A stretch of DNA of 64,000 bases from Mrakia gelida (lineage: Eukaryota > Basidiomycota > Tremellomycetes > Cystofilobasidiales > Mrakiaceae). Below are positions 11,190 to 22,162 of the stretch, piece by piece. The stretch lies in assembly GCA_024345305.1 (NCBI GenBank), contig BRON01000015.1, forward strand, positions 930,001-994,000, read 5' to 3'. A program made the translations under genes and the position numbers. The notes beneath the pieces are model-generated. The model searched no databases. It saw only the letters and a program-made list of their open reading frames with translations, and was not told the DNA's origin. Each line of letters begins with the position of its first letter. Position 1 is the first letter of the stretch.

Positions 11190-12035
11190 CTAAGGCTTCG
11201 AAGTCTCCTCCTCCACCTCTCCCTCTGCCTTTCCCTCCATCTTCTCCTCCTCCAACTCCCTCCTCACCTCCCTCCTCGCGATCGTCCTCCTCCTATACTT
11301 CCTGATGTCCCTATCCACCTCTACCTCCTTCGACCTCCTCTCCCTCCCCTCCAACCCCTTCAACGCAAACTCCTTCCTCTTGCTTCTCTCCTTCTCCCAC
11401 TCCTCCATCGAAACCGAGTCCTCCAAGTCGAACAACCCCTTCCTAACGTGCTCCCTCGCCGTCGCCATCCTGTCCTGGTCCACCACCGTCATCGGACGAT
11501 GTCGCTGATCCAGGCTCTTGAGATAAGCGTTCCGAGGTTCGTCGTCCAGCTTGACGGCTTTGGCGAGGTAGTGGACGACGAGATCTTCCTGTCGACGGTC
11601 GGCTGGAGAACGGAAGGTCGAGTCGGTGGTGAACGCTCGGGTTTCGAGGAGGACGGATTGGACGGATTCGAGGGTGTCGAGGGAGGAGAAGAAGTTGGGT
11701 TCAAAGGTGATTCGAGGGAGAGGAGGAGTTGAGGTGGTGGAGGAGGTGAGGGAGGAGGAGGGAGGGGAGGACTGGAAGAAGGAAGCCGAGACCGGGGGTC
11801 AGCGTTGAAGCGTTTGCGGGCCGGTAACCTCGAGTAGGGTACCTTGGGGTCGGATATATACACTCACGTGAGGATCGGTGAGACCGTGAGCATCCCGAAC
11901 GACGATGGAAGAAGCGAACGAGCGGGAAGGGAGTCGAAGGACCGTCCGAGGAGCTGTTGGTCGTCCTGCTGCTGCTGCTGCTGTCGAAGCGAGTCCCTTC
12001 AGAGTCCAGCGAGTTAACGATGACGAGAAGACCAT
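11190..12035 (-). CDS. family F member F2, putative mitochondrial protein
   Basis: Exons 12035-11868 and 11771-11190 (249 residues), phase-0 intron at the family position. Exon 1: MVFSSSLTRWTLKGLASTAA... up to LPSRSFASSI, a basic presequence. Exon 2: Ser/Pro/Thr linker, then ITFEPNFFSSLDTLESVQSV, DRRQEDLVVHYLAKAVKLDD, RNAYLKSLDQ, DLEDSVSMEEWEKE and a basic tail with IARREVRRELEEEK. This matches the F core segment by segment. The C-terminal part alone would look like a separate small ORF starting at MTVVDQD, but the frame is open across the junction, so it is a single exon. Sits head-to-head with F3, 541 bp apart. Function unknown. Confidence 0.75.
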
Positions 12036-12576
12036 AGGAGAGGACGTGGTGGTTGAGGGAGGAGGTGTATATACGGTGGGCGAGGGCTGAAGAAGAAGGA
12101 CGTAAGGAAGGAGGAAAAAGCGTGAGCTCGACTCCTTTCACGCTCTTCTCTTCCTCGTCTGCCGCTCTCCTTCCTCCTTGAAAGAGACGATACTTACCAG
12201 AGGGAGCTGTTAGAGACGAGGATGTGTGGATGGTTGTATGATTCAATTTCTAGAAGGAGGAGGTGTGGCCGTTCGAGGAAGGAAGGTCGAAAGTTGAGCT
12301 CGATGAAGGTCAGATTCGTCGAGCTCACGTCTTCTCCCTCCCGCCTTCCACTACTTTACCTTTCCTTCGACCTTTCGCCGAATCGGAACAAGTCCCCTAG
12401 ACCTAGCCTGCAACCCATTTATCCAGTGAGTAGATCTACGAGATCGATCGCCTCTCGAGTGGCAGAGGAGAGCTGGCCTTTGAGGTCGAGCTCACCTTCC
12501 TTCTCGTCCTCTCTTGGTCCCAGCCTCCCTCCCTCCAGCCCCCCTCGCGGCCTCTTTCCATCAATTCTACATCAAT
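12036..12576. promoter_or_regulatory. shared divergent promoter of F2 and F3
   Basis: 541 bp between two divergently oriented paralogs. No exon supported. A tatatac stretch near 12070 on the + strand and the pyrimidine-rich run before F3 are the only recognisable elements. Its being a shared promoter is inferred from gene orientation. Confidence 0.4.
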
Positions 12577-13436
12577 ATGGCCCTCTCCTCATCGACTCGC
12601 TGCTGTTTGAACGTCCTCGGATTCGCGTCTCGCTCAACGAGAGCCGTTCAACTCTCTCGACCTCAACGATTCAACCTCCCTTCCCACGTCGCCCCTCGTT
12701 CGATCTCCCACCAACCTCCTTCCTCTTCTTCCAGCGACGATCCTAAACCTCAGGTCAGCTCTCCCGAATGCACGGCGGCTACCGTCCGTGATTCCTCGCT
12801 GACCTTTGCTTCTCTTCTCGCTTCTTGACCTCCGAAGGCCTCGACTCCCCTCGTCCCCTCGCCTCCTCCCTCCTCAACACCGCCCTCTCCTCCCACCTCC
12901 AAACCTCTCTTGTATCCAGAGCCCGTCACCTTCAACTTCAAGTTCTCTTCCATCACCACTTCCGACACCCTTGCTAGGGTTCTCAAAGTTCGACGGTTGG
13001 TCACTCCTCCGAGCTCGCCCTCCTCCCCGAACTCGAGCAGCAGCAGCACAAGCTCGCTCTCCACATCCTCACCAAAGCCTCCAAGATGGATCCTGAGCAA
13101 CGAGCGGCTTACTTCAAACGAGTGGACAGTCACCGTCGACCCTTGGAGGTCCTCGAGCGCTCTCGAAGGGACAAGGCGAAGGGGGAGATCGAGCTTGGAC
13201 GGTGGGACGAGGAGGACGCGTTGTCGGCAGAGGAGTGGGAGGAGGTTCGCAGGGTCAAGCGCGAAGCGAAGTTGGAGGAAGGGATGGCGACTGAGGGTTG
13301 GGATAGGAAGGAGGCGATGAAGAAGATAGCCGTCCAGGACAAGCGGTACAAGCTGCACAGGAGGAGGAGGTTGGAGAGGTTCGAGGTGAGGAGGGAGATG
13401 AAGGAGGCTGAGGAGGCAGAGAAGGAATCGAAGTAG
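12577..13436 (+). pseudogene. family F member F3 with 1-nt frameshift
   Basis: Exon 1 12577-12753 encodes MALSSSTRCCLNVLGFASRS... to APRSIS, the family presequence; exon 2 is 12838-13436. After FKFSSITTSDTLARVLKVRR the reading frame breaks. At 13010-13016 the sequence reads cactcctcc, whereas F4 has cactccctcc; restoring the family frame needs one extra base. Downstream, the correct frame (SELALLPELEQQQ, MDPEQRAAYFKRVD, EEWEEVRRVKREAKLE, EVRREMKEAEE) stays open to the stop at 13434-13436 and is strongly conserved. Without correction, translation runs out of frame to about 13320. Either a very young pseudogene or a sequencing/assembly error in a short C run. Closest relative in the window: F4. 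Confidence 0.7.
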
Positions 13437-14714
13437 AGTAGGAGGGACTGAGGAGAGATGCGATGTATGCGTCCTTTCTTTTCTCGACAGAAAAAGTCCT
13501 AGTCTTGCGAGAGGAGCCGCAACTGTCGCTGGTCAGCCGAAAGGGGTTCGACGCGTCGAGGCTGACGGAGACTCTTCGCTCTCCAGGCTCTTCCGGTGGG
13601 GAACGAAGGTAGATACAGCACTGCGTTTGAACCCCTTCCCTCTACTTCCCTTCCCAAGTCAAACGAAACAGAGTATCTTCTCTTCTCTCCCTTTCCTTTT
13701 GCGCGCGTCGACTCGACGCAACGCAGCCGACTCACCCTTCTTCCTTTCCCGCCGTCTTTTTCGACCTATATAACCTAACTCCTTCCCCCCGAAGACCCAA
13801 GTCTTTCCCTCCCAAAGCACATCGCACCGAACCGAGTCCCAGAAAGGGTAACGACGACGGACAGAGCATCGAGTCCAACCTCGTTCGAATCAGACTCGAC
13901 GCGTCGTCGCTCTCTTTCTTTTTTCCTTCACCGCGCCCCCCCCCCCCCTCCCCTCCCTCCTTCTTCTCGTCCTTTCGCCTCAGCCCACTCACTCTCAAAA
14001 GCCCACAAACAACAGGTCCCACCCTCCTCGCTCTCCCGCTCCTCGTTCAACCCATCACCCCAGTCTACAAACACAACCGCCGTCGCGTTCCTTGTCGTCC
14101 TCGTTCTTCTTGCTTCGAATCTTCACAAACAGACACAAACAGACACGCACAGACACGCACATACACACTCTTCCTCTCGCAGACACAGTCCCCAAGCTCA
14201 ACCGCACCGAGCTTCGTCTCTCGCTCGACGCGCGTCCATCCCGCTTTCCTGTTCCCCCTCCTCTCCTTCTCCTCAAAAGCACAAAACACCAAACTTTAAT
14301 CCAGAGTAAGAACAAGAGCAAGAGTAAGGAAGTAGAAAGAAAAGCCGAAAAGTGTCCGTGTCCGTGGGTTGTTGTAGAGAAGAGAAGAGAGAGGTATGCA
14401 AGTGTGTGAAGTGATGAGGATCGAGGGACGAGAGGTGAATGGGTTTGGGAGGGGTTGAGAGAGAGAGAGAGCAGTTGAGTGGCAAACGAGAGGGGTGCAA
14501 AACGAGAGATGCTAGAGGAGGGTGTGGTGTGGAAGGGGGAGGGGAGAGGACGAGGGGAGAGTGAGGAGCGAAACGAAACGATGCGATGTCAGCTTTGTCC
14601 TTCAAAAACCCACACCGAAATCGGACCACAGGCAAAGAAAGAGACAGAGAAAGGCGAGGCGAAGGGTAAAACTCACGTTTAGACTATAGCGACAACGACA
14701 AGACGGTCGGGGTC
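13437..14714. other. intergenic, convergent 3' flanks
   Basis: About 1.3 kb between F3 and the minus-strand gene at 14715. No coding exon supported. Contains GACGCGTC palindromes near 13551 and 13900, a C13 tract at 13936-13948, and a CA-rich stretch with repeated acaaacagacac/acgcac units around 14120-14170. Confidence 0.5.
13936..13948 (+). repeat. C13 homopolymer
   Basis: Thirteen C in a row in intergenic DNA, just after a T/C-rich run. Confidence 0.8.
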
Positions 14715-15469
14715 TCACACCACCCCTCCAGGGTTCGCGCCTCTCAACCTGATCTTGCCCGACCCGTCCTTCAGGCGTTCCTTGATGACGGGCGAGGCGG
14801 CTGGACGGAACTTGAACTCGGGGGAGTATCTGCGTGGAATGAAGAGGGGAGGGGGTGAAGGTTAGTTGTAGCAAGGAGGAGAAGGAAGGAGGGAGGGAGG
14901 AAAGGCGGGGGGAGGGAAGGGCTGAGAGGGAGAAGAAGGGAGGGAGGGAGGAAGCGTCGAGCTCGCAGTGTTGAGAAGGGAGGGGACGATAAAATCAGGG
15001 TCGCTCGTCCCTCCTAGCTCCTTCGTGTCCTTTTCCTCGCACCAGGGACAGGTTGCAGTCGGTGCCCCTATAACAGCTAGAGGTAGACGAGAACGAACGA
15101 AAGAGAGAGAACGGAAACGTACCTCTTCGCATGCACCACCTCAGCTCCATACTTCTCCTTCAGACCTTCATTGAACTTTGCCCTCCCATCGTGGAGTTTG
15201 CCACCTCCTGTTACCCCGCCCTTCTGAGCGCTGCCGTCCCCTAGTCCTCCAAGATGGAAAGCGAGGTAGAAGAGGATCGCGATGAAAGCGAGGAGGAGGG
15301 CTCGTTGGTAGGAAGGGACGTGGGGGCGGTCGAAGCTGACACTCGTTGAGGGAGCGGAGGGAGAGGGTCGTTCTCGTCGAGGAGGGAGCGTAGAGGTTGA
15401 CGAGCGAGGAGAGGAAGGAGGGGAGTCAGAGGAGGAGGTGGGGATGGGAGCGTAGGTGTTGGTGGACAT
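14715..15469 (-). CDS. conserved-looking one-pass membrane protein
   Basis: Two exons, 15469-15123 and 14829-14715 (153 residues), joined in frame at HAKR-YSPEF. The N-terminus is Ser/Pro/Thr-rich and cytosol-like (MSTNTYAPIPTSSSDSPPSS...). One hydrophobic segment, about residues 50-70 (ALLLAFIAILFYLAFHLGG), follows SYQR, giving a type II or tail-proximal topology. The lumenal part is basic, with KFNEGLKEKYGAEVVHAKRY and FKFRPAASPVIKERLKDGSG. There is no cleavable signal peptide. I do not recognise the family; ER/Golgi or mitochondrial membrane are both possible. Transcribed divergently from the V-ATPase f gene only 147 bp away. Confidence 0.7.
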
Positions 15470-15616
15470 GGTTGGTGGTGAGCGTTTGAGCAAAAAAGGG
15501 AGGAGGGGAGGGAGGGAAAGAGGGGACGACGTCAAGACCGCAGGCTGGGCGATGGCAGGGTTGACTCTCACCCACCATCCCCTCTTCCCTCCTTTTCTCT
15601 AGTTTTCTCACTCAAA
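15470..15616. promoter_or_regulatory. 147-bp bidirectional promoter
   Basis: Only 147 bp separate the start codons of the minus-strand membrane protein gene and the plus-strand V-ATPase f gene, so both promoters must lie here or overlap the 5' ends. No TATA box is visible. Confidence 0.5.
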
Positions 15617-16740
15617 ATGGCTCCTCAGATCAAGCCCGTAGTGTCAGCTCCTCTCGGTGAGTCTGATCTGAGGGTCGAACGAAGGGGGGGCTCGAAGCGA
15701 ACGAACGAGGCAAGAGAGCGAGAGCTGACCTTCCCTTCCCTTCCTGTTTGTGGTTCGCTTCCAGCTGGTTGCTGTATCATTCTCTCCATATTTGGAGTCG
15801 TCATTCTCTCAGGTACGCTCGAAGCTCTCTTCCTTTCTTGGAAGCATCTCTGCTCGAGGGTAAACGAGCGAGCCAAAAGAGAGCAAAGCGAGCTGACCCT
15901 TTCACGCTCCTTCCACGGTCCTCCCTCCCTTCGTCGCTTCGTCTTTCCTTCTTCAGTGGTGCGTTCTTCTTGTTCGATGAGATATTTGCTAGTCGCAGAC
16001 TGGAACGCTCAAAGCTGACCACTTCTGCTCTCGTTCTTCCACCTCTCCACCTCCAGTTCGGATGTGAGCTCTTCTCCTTCCCATCCATCGCTCGAAGCCG
16101 ACGACCTTCGACTCCCTCCTTCCCTTCCTTCATCGAGCTTACTTTCTCTCCTTCTTGCTTTCGTCGTAAACAGGGTGCTTCGACCACAACGTCGAGGCTG
16201 TCATGGGAGCTACCAAAGATCCTGCAGATGGACACACCGTCAGTCCATCCTCCTCACCTCCCTTCCCTCCCTCTGACCTTCTCGTTTCGACCTCGCTCTG
16301 ACTTCTCCTTCGTTCTTCAACACTCTTTGATCTTGATAACACAGGTCGCCGTAACCTGCTACTCAGCAGCAGCCATCTACGTCGCGTTCATTCTCTTCTG
16401 TGGTTGCCAGGTCAGTACATAGTCCTCAGTTCCCAAGCTCAACTCGAGCTCGAGCTCGAGCTCTTCTGCTCCCTTCGATCCACCTTCCTTGCTCCCTCTC
16501 TGCCGTTTCCTTCCTTTCATCCTACCCCTTACCCACTAGCACCACCACTAACACCTCACTGACTTCATCCCATCCCTTTCTCCTCCCCTTTATGCTTTCC
16601 CTCCCTTCCCCTCCCTCAACCCTCTCCCCTCCCCTCACCCATCCACATCACCCACCCGCCTCACCTCCCCAATCCAAACCCCAAACCAAACAAAGGTCTC
16701 CATCCATCGTCGCTACCCTCGAGGATCAGTCCAGCTCTAG
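15617..16740 (+). CDS. V-type ATPase Vo subunit f (YPR170W-B family)
   Basis: Seven exons: 15617-15656, 15765-15812, 15957-15958, 16057-16063, 16174-16238, 16345-16410, 16696-16740, giving 90 residues. Two hydrophobic segments, GCCIILSIFGVVILSVFG and CYSAAAIYVAFILFCGCQ, flank NVEAVMGATKDPADG; the C-terminus is basic (SIHRRYPRGSVQL). This matches the small two-TM protein YPR170W-B, identified in yeast as Vo subunit f, in length and in the FGVVILSV, N-E, G-DP-DG and FCG-Q positions. Exons 3 (TG) and 4 (TTCGGAT) are 2 and 7 nt. They are needed to keep the frame and give exactly the residue spacing of the yeast protein; skipping exon 3 throws the next exons out of frame. Both flanking introns have a gctgac branch point. 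Confidence 0.8.
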
Positions 16741-18020
16741 AACCGCCATCAACCCACTACACAGCAGCACGTTACCTTTCTCCTCTCGCGACTTGACTCG
16801 GCCACCCAACCTCATCCTCCCTGCCCTCGCCAACACTTCAACCAATACCACCGGGATCAGAGGAGGAGCGGCTGGGACGGGTTGGGTTGGAGGGGTGGGG
16901 AAGGGAGGGAGGAAGGGATTGTAATGTATGAGATATGGTTTCGAAGAATCGAACGAACAGACGATGGGGTGTGAGTGGAGGGAGATGAACGAAAGAGAGC
17001 GGAGGGAAGGGAGGAACGGATGCAAGCTGGGTTGATTTTGGTTAGGAAGGTGTGAGTGTGAGTGCGGTTGTGTGGAAAGAGGGAGGTAGATAATGGGAAA
17101 AAGAGGAAGGGAGGTGGGAGCAGGGGAAGTGGGAGTCGACGCGTCTCCCTCTCCGTTGGTTCGTCCATATCGACCGGCCCAGGCTCACTTTGACGAGCGA
17201 GCCTGGGGCTTGGCTGAGGCCATTTATGGAGAAGGGCAGAATCACGGGAGGAGGATGTCCTGATAAACCTTGAGAGCTAGACTACGGCAGCGTCGAGTGG
17301 GTTCGCGCGTTTCGAAGCGAGTCCGTTTCTCTCGTTCTGGATAGGGGTTGTGTAGACTAGGGGGGCTGAAAGAGAATTTAAACAACTCGCTCGCGGGACT
17401 GAGAGAGTGAGAGTGAGAGGAGGAGATTGAGCAGACGTAGACGTAGACGTATGTAGAGAAAGGCTGAGGTTTCGTCGACGTCCTCGACGCGACTTTGGGT
17501 TCGACGGTGGAAACAGCGAAGCTCGAGCTGAGGATCGGTCTTCGCGATGCATCACAGCTCTTCAATTGGTTGGTTGAGCTTTTGGGAGGGGTAAATGAGA
17601 AGGGCATGGTGGCTTCGTTTTTGAAGGAAAGGAAGCAAGGGAGGAAGGAGGGACGCGAAGCTTCGAGGTCGGAGGTCGACGCGTCTCTCTTGCTCCTCGC
17701 CCCATCCTCCTCTCTCCTCTGATGCAATAATCACCTTTCTCGTCGGGGTCGTGAATCTAGCTCCGAGAAAGAGGTGATAAATATGGACGGGGTGGGGAAG
17801 CAAGGCAAGACGTTACATAGAACGCACTTCCGCATCGAATCGACTCTCGCGTGCACGAGCCAAAGTCGTCTCTCTCAGCTCAAAGAAAAAAAACGAGAGG
17901 CCATGCCCAATCGAAGCTACATACGCTAGAAAACCTATCACCTCCCCCTCCCCCTGAAGCTCTCCCACCGTTCCACGACCCTCGCTCCCTCCCAACCACC
18001 AAGCTCCGGCTTCCCTCGTC
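16741..18020. other. intergenic, convergent 3' flanks
   Basis: About 1.3 kb between the V-ATPase f stop and the mS35 stop, which converge. Open frames of up to 160 codons occur on the minus strand but lack family resemblance or splice support. GACGCGTC palindromes near 17135 and 17680. Confidence 0.5.
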
Positions 18021-19769
18021 CTACTGCATGTGAGGAGGAAGATCCATTCGCGACGAGGAGGAAGGAGGGACGGTCGTCGCGAAGGTCGGAGATGAGATGG
18101 ATGGAGGAGGAGTCTTGTAGTTTGTGCTGATAGATCTGTCTTCGAGTCCTGCTCGCTCCTCGGGGGTGAGATTCCACTCGGAGGGGATGTCGCGTTCGGT
18201 GATGCTTGATCCGTCGGCTCGACGGTGTTGACGGCTCCAGAGGAGGAAGTAAGGGGAGAGGTCGAGAGGGATGTCGTCCATGGGGTCCTCGGGGTCCTGG
18301 AGGGGGTTGGAGAGCCGAGGGAGAAGGAGAGAGGGAGGGAGGGAGGAGAGGAAGGAGGCGAGAGGTCGAAGGGAAGGGAGGCGAGGGAGGGGACGAAGGG
18401 AAGAAAGAAGGGGAAGGGGGAGCAAGAAACGAGTCAGCCGGAGATTTCAAGCATCAAGGAACTTGGCACTCGTGGAAGAGAGTGCACGAGCAGTTCGACT
18501 CGTAGAAGGAAGGAGAGGGAAAGGAAAGACTCACGTTCGCCTCGTTCACCAACCTCCTCAGCGTGTCCTCGCACCACTTCTTGTTCTGCAGCTGGAACTG
18601 GAACAGCCCGCACTTGATGCTCACCCACCCATCGAGATCCTCCCCTTTCCTATCCGCCAGCGTCGTCACCCACCTCTGATCAAACTCCAGCGCGGTTCCA
18701 GCTCCGGTTCCGATACTGGGCGTCCATCCTCCGACTCGAGGGGCGGGAGCTCGGTAGAGGGCCTTGGTTCGCTTCGCTCGTTGGTGACCGTACACGTCGA
18801 CTTCGACGACGGGAGGAAGGAAGGTTGATGGGGACCCTTCGTTGACGACCGGGGAGGTGTGAGAGATGTAGGCCCAGTCTTCTCGAAGGCGTTTGTAGGG
18901 ATCGAACGCTTGAGGTCGGAAGGGGTGGTAGTATTCGGGAGAGGTGAGGAGGAGGAACTTGTGACGAGCGGCGGGAGTTTTGAAGGGGAGTCGAACGACG
19001 GGAGCGGAAAGGGTGACGACGGTGCTGTAGGTGGGTGGAAGACGAAGGGAAGGGAGGGACGAGAGGTCAGCTTCGTGAAAAGGAGGAAGGGAAGGGACGA
19101 AGGTGATGAGGTCGAACGAACCTCTCTCGAGAGTTTGAATCTTCTAACGGCCAGGTCTTCTGAGTATGGAAGCGAAGGTACTCTGTTGAGATGTCGGGGA
19201 CCTTGAAGGGTATAGCTGGGAGCGAGGAAGGGAGATGGGAAGGGCAGGAAGGAAGGGGAAGGAGGTCAGCGAAAAAGTCAGGTTCGTCTCGACCGACTTG
19301 ATCTCCTTCAGTCCCTCTTGAGATCACTAGAGACCCCTCGAAGAGTGGCCTTGAGCCTGTTGCTAGTGTATACGAGCACGAACACACCCAAAGTTCTACC
19401 AGAGGAAGGACCGATGAACTCACGTTTCAACTTTGGGAGCTCGAGCTCAACTGTCCTCATGAAAGCGAGAGCGTCCCTCTCCTTCTGGATCATCTCATGA
19501 CCCTGACCAGTAGTCTCGTCGTACTGGAAATCCTCGTACAGCCTCTCCCTCACAACCCTCACTCGATCCTTCTTGTGAATACCAGCTTTGGGAGCTTCCA
19601 GCTTCACAGCACCCCCCACCCCTGGAGCAGCGTCCGCGTAAGAACGATGGGAAGGTCGAAGGGAGAGGACCGAGGGACGAAGGAAGATCCGAGAGGAGGA
19701 GGAAGAGGAGGTGCAGGAGGAGGAGGAGGAAGCGAGAGCAGCTCGAGCTGAGGAAAGGAGGGGAGCCAT
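18021..19769 (-). CDS. RSM24: mitochondrial small ribosomal subunit protein mS35 (Rsm24)
   Basis: Four exons: 19769-19424, 19215-19122, 19024-18535, 18296-18021 (401 residues). N-terminus MAPLLSSARAALASSSSS... to SLRPSHRSYADAAPG is a mitochondrial presequence. The body has the Rsm24/MRPS35 pattern: VTLSAPVVRLPFKTPAARHK, then FLLLTSPEYYHPF, then later IKCGLFQFQLQNKKWCEDTL followed by RRLVNEAN, where the family has a final FP...N...L..L..EA segment. The central insert (GGWTPSIGTG...) and the C-terminal extension with disordered Ser/Pro-rich end are fungal-type additions. Acts in the mitoribosome small subunit. Confidence comes from the domain order rather than from a searched alignment. Confidence 0.75.
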
Positions 19770-20268
19770 CGTCGATGTTTGAGAGGAAGGAAGGAGCGAA
19801 GGGAGGACGAGCTCTGTCTTCCTCTTTTCGACCCGAACCCTTCGCTGCTCGCTTTCCGACCGTCGCTCCGCCTTTTCACCCTGAGATCGGTCTACAGACA
19901 CACTGAAAGCTATTTCTCCAAGCCGAAGTATATTTTTCAAGCCTTTTTCTCGACTCAACTCTCGGTTTCAGTCGTGGGCATCGAGAAGCGTCGAGAAAGC
20001 GTCGGCAGTCGAGTCCCATCTCACCGTCTCGGTGTGATATCTAACTCGATGTGGCGTGAGGAACCTTGCCGTGTACCTCGCTCACTACGCAAGCGCCTTG
20101 TGGGCTCCGAAAGACTTTCTGTGCGCCTGAATCCTTCAAAATGGAAGCTCGACGCGTCGTTGCTCTCTCGCTTTTCCGTCGGCCAGCGACCGGCATGGTT
20201 CTCTCGCGAGACTGGGACTTCATCGTACCAATATATACTCGTATCATCTTCCCTCAACACCTCGTACC
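19770..20268. other. intergenic, mS35 promoter and F4 3' flank
   Basis: About 500 bp. No exon supported. GACGCGTC at 20151-20158. Confidence 0.4.
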
Positions 20269-21120
20269 CTACTTCGACCCCCTTTCTTCCTCCTCAGCGT
20301 CCTTCATCTCCCTCCTCACCACCAACCTCTCCTCCCTCTTCCTCCCTAGCGTTTCATCCTTAGCGATCAACTTCTTCATCGACCTCTCCCTATTCCAGCC
20401 CTTTGGCGCACCCTTGGTTTCAAACTTCGCCTCTCGTCTGACCCTGCGGTTCTCCTCCCACTCCTCCGTCGACAACGCGTCCCCCTCTTCAAACAGCCCA
20501 CTCTCGACCTGCTCCTTCGCCCTCTCCTTCCGAGATCGCTTCAGGACATCGGGGGATGGATGAAATTCGTCCACTTTTTTGAAGTACGCTTTTCGTTGCT
20601 CAGGATCCATCGTTGAGGCTTTGGTGAGGATGTTGAGAACGACCTGGCGCTGCTGCTGCTCGAGTTCGGGGAGGAGGGCGAGCTCGGAGGGAGTGACCAA
20701 CCGTCGAACTTTGAGAACCCTAGCAAGGGTGTCGGAAGTAGTGATCGAGGAGAACTTGAAGCCGAAGATGGGCTTCTTGAGGTGTGCGGTTGGTTGGGAG
20801 GTCATGAAAGAAGGTGGTTCTGAGGGAGGAGGCGATGGGACGACGGGACTCGAGGTCTTCAGAGGGAAAGAAAGAAACGAGAAGAGGAGCAGAGGTTAGC
20901 AAACAGGCACAGAGGATGGGGGTGGAACATGTTATGGAGAGGTACCCACTTCTGGCGTTGGATCATCGCTGGAGGAAGAAGGAGATTGCTGTGAGATCGA
21001 ACGAGCGACGAAGGAGGGAAGGGGGATTCGTTGAGGTCGAGGGAGTCGAGCTGCTCTCGTTGAGCGAGAAGTAGATCCAAGAGCGTTCAGACAGCAGCGG
21101 GCCGACAGAAGGAAGGACAT
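20269..21120 (-). CDS. family F member F4, putative mitochondrial protein
   Basis: Exons 21120-20950 and 20856-20269 (252 residues), phase-0 intron of 93 nt at the family position. Exon 1: MSFLLSARCCLNALGSTSRS..., ending VARSISQQ, a mitochondrial-type presequence, followed by an acidic Ser/Asp linker (SSSSDDPTPE). Exon 2: FKFSSITTSDTLARVLKVRR, SELALLPELEQQQRQVVLNI, MDPEQRKAYFKKVDEF, EGDALSTEEWEENRRVRREA, then LVVRREMKDAEEEE. Intact and nearly identical to F3 over the core, so it serves as the reference for the F3 frameshift. About 800 bp of its upstream DNA is shared with F5, and about 600 bp of that with F7. Function unknown. Confidence 0.8.
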
Positions 21121-21925
21121 ATCGACGTGGGGTTGATGAAGTGAGAGGAGGTTGAGGGAAGGGGGAGAGCTGAGACCAAAGAGAGGGAAGGAAGGAGAGG
21201 TGAGCTCGACCGTTTGTGACCTTCCTTCTCGCCTCTTCCTCGCCCGCCCGCATCCTCGTTCTAGATATCGAAGACTCACGGGATCTATGTGCTACTCTGA
21301 GAGAAGCGGCGGGTCGAGGTTGCTGACTTGCGGTTTGTCGAAAAGAGCTGGGCGGACACTGATCGTTTCGGGGGAAAGGAAGGGAGGGAGGAGGAAAGTT
21401 GAGCTCGTTCGAGTTCGCAAAGGCAGCCGTTCGCTCTGCCCTCGCCACAAAGTTTGGCAGCAAGATCTTCAGCAGAACCATCTCGAACGGATTTTGATCT
21501 GACGAAGCCGTGGATCGAACGAAGGATCGAAACTTGAAGAACTGGCCGTCGTTCGAAAACTGAGACTGAGTCGAGGCTCCCTCACCCTCCTGCTCCTCGC
21601 GTCTTTCCAGCTGACGGCTTCTGAGTTTGTCTTTCATGTACAGGCCGCTCTGCTAGAAACACGTCTTACTCCGCTCAAAATCCGCGCGAGCAACATCCAG
21701 CTCAGGGCGTCACGAAAAACTCAAGTCGTCTACGTAAAACCATGGTCTCGCTCGCTCGCTCGCGTCGTTCCTCATTCCCCGTTATTTCGATGTGGATGAC
21801 GCATAGGAGGATGTGCAGTGAAAGGCATAGAAGAGAAGAGGGGGAAGTCGGTCTCGGTCAGGAGAACGAAAAGAAAGGAAAGGAGACGACGCGTCGCAAC
21901 GAAGCGCATCGACGTCTTCTCCCTC
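21121..21925 (-). repeat. F4 5' flank: duplicated block shared with F5 and F7
   Basis: Read on the minus strand, the DNA upstream of F4 matches that upstream of F5 (48396-49170) and F7 (55348-55934). Shared landmarks are acgtagacgacttgag, gctggaaagacgcgaggagc, ctcgactcag, gagcgaacggctgcctttgc and gagctcaactt. Indels are not multiples of three and stops fall in all frames, so it reads as promoter/5' leader rather than coding exon. The part at 21825-21912 (gaagagggggaagtcggtct...cgacgcgtcgcaa) is shared with F5 only. Confidence 0.7.
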
Positions 21926-22148
21926 CTCCTCGTTCTCCATCCACTCAACGAGATAGAGCTTCTTCCAGAAACGAGCTTATGGATTAGTGCGAGCTCTTCC
22001 AGCTTCGTAAGTGAAGTTTGACTCTGAAGACCGAAGCGCAGAGGGAAGAAGAGTGAAACTCGACGACGACGCGTCGCTGGAGGGCTAGACTCTACACAAA
22101 GAGCTCTTTTCCGTGGACTTAAGTCCCAAGGAGATCCACATAGATCTA

Positions 22149-22162
22149 TTTATATATATATA
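22149..22162 (+). promoter_or_regulatory. TATA-rich element upstream of NAP1
   Basis: A run of alternating T and A (tttatatatatatatag context) about 410 bp before the NAP1 ATG, in otherwise GC-rich DNA. Could be the NAP1 TATA box if a 5' UTR intron separates it from the ATG, which the cttctag acceptor directly before the ATG suggests. Confidence 0.45.

Noticed and set aside
13086..13436. Stand-alone small gene starting MDPEQRAAYF
   Set aside because: It is the 3' part of F3 after the frameshift; the upstream family segments are present in the other frame.
17242..17727. 161-codon minus-strand open frame
   Set aside because: Lies in a convergent 3' region; composition like other chance frames in this pyrimidine-biased DNA.
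20963..21637. 224-codon minus-strand open frame overlapping F4 exon 1
   Set aside because: Out of frame with the F4 coding exon; its counterparts in F5 and F7 are broken by indels, so the shared DNA is better explained as duplicated promoter.
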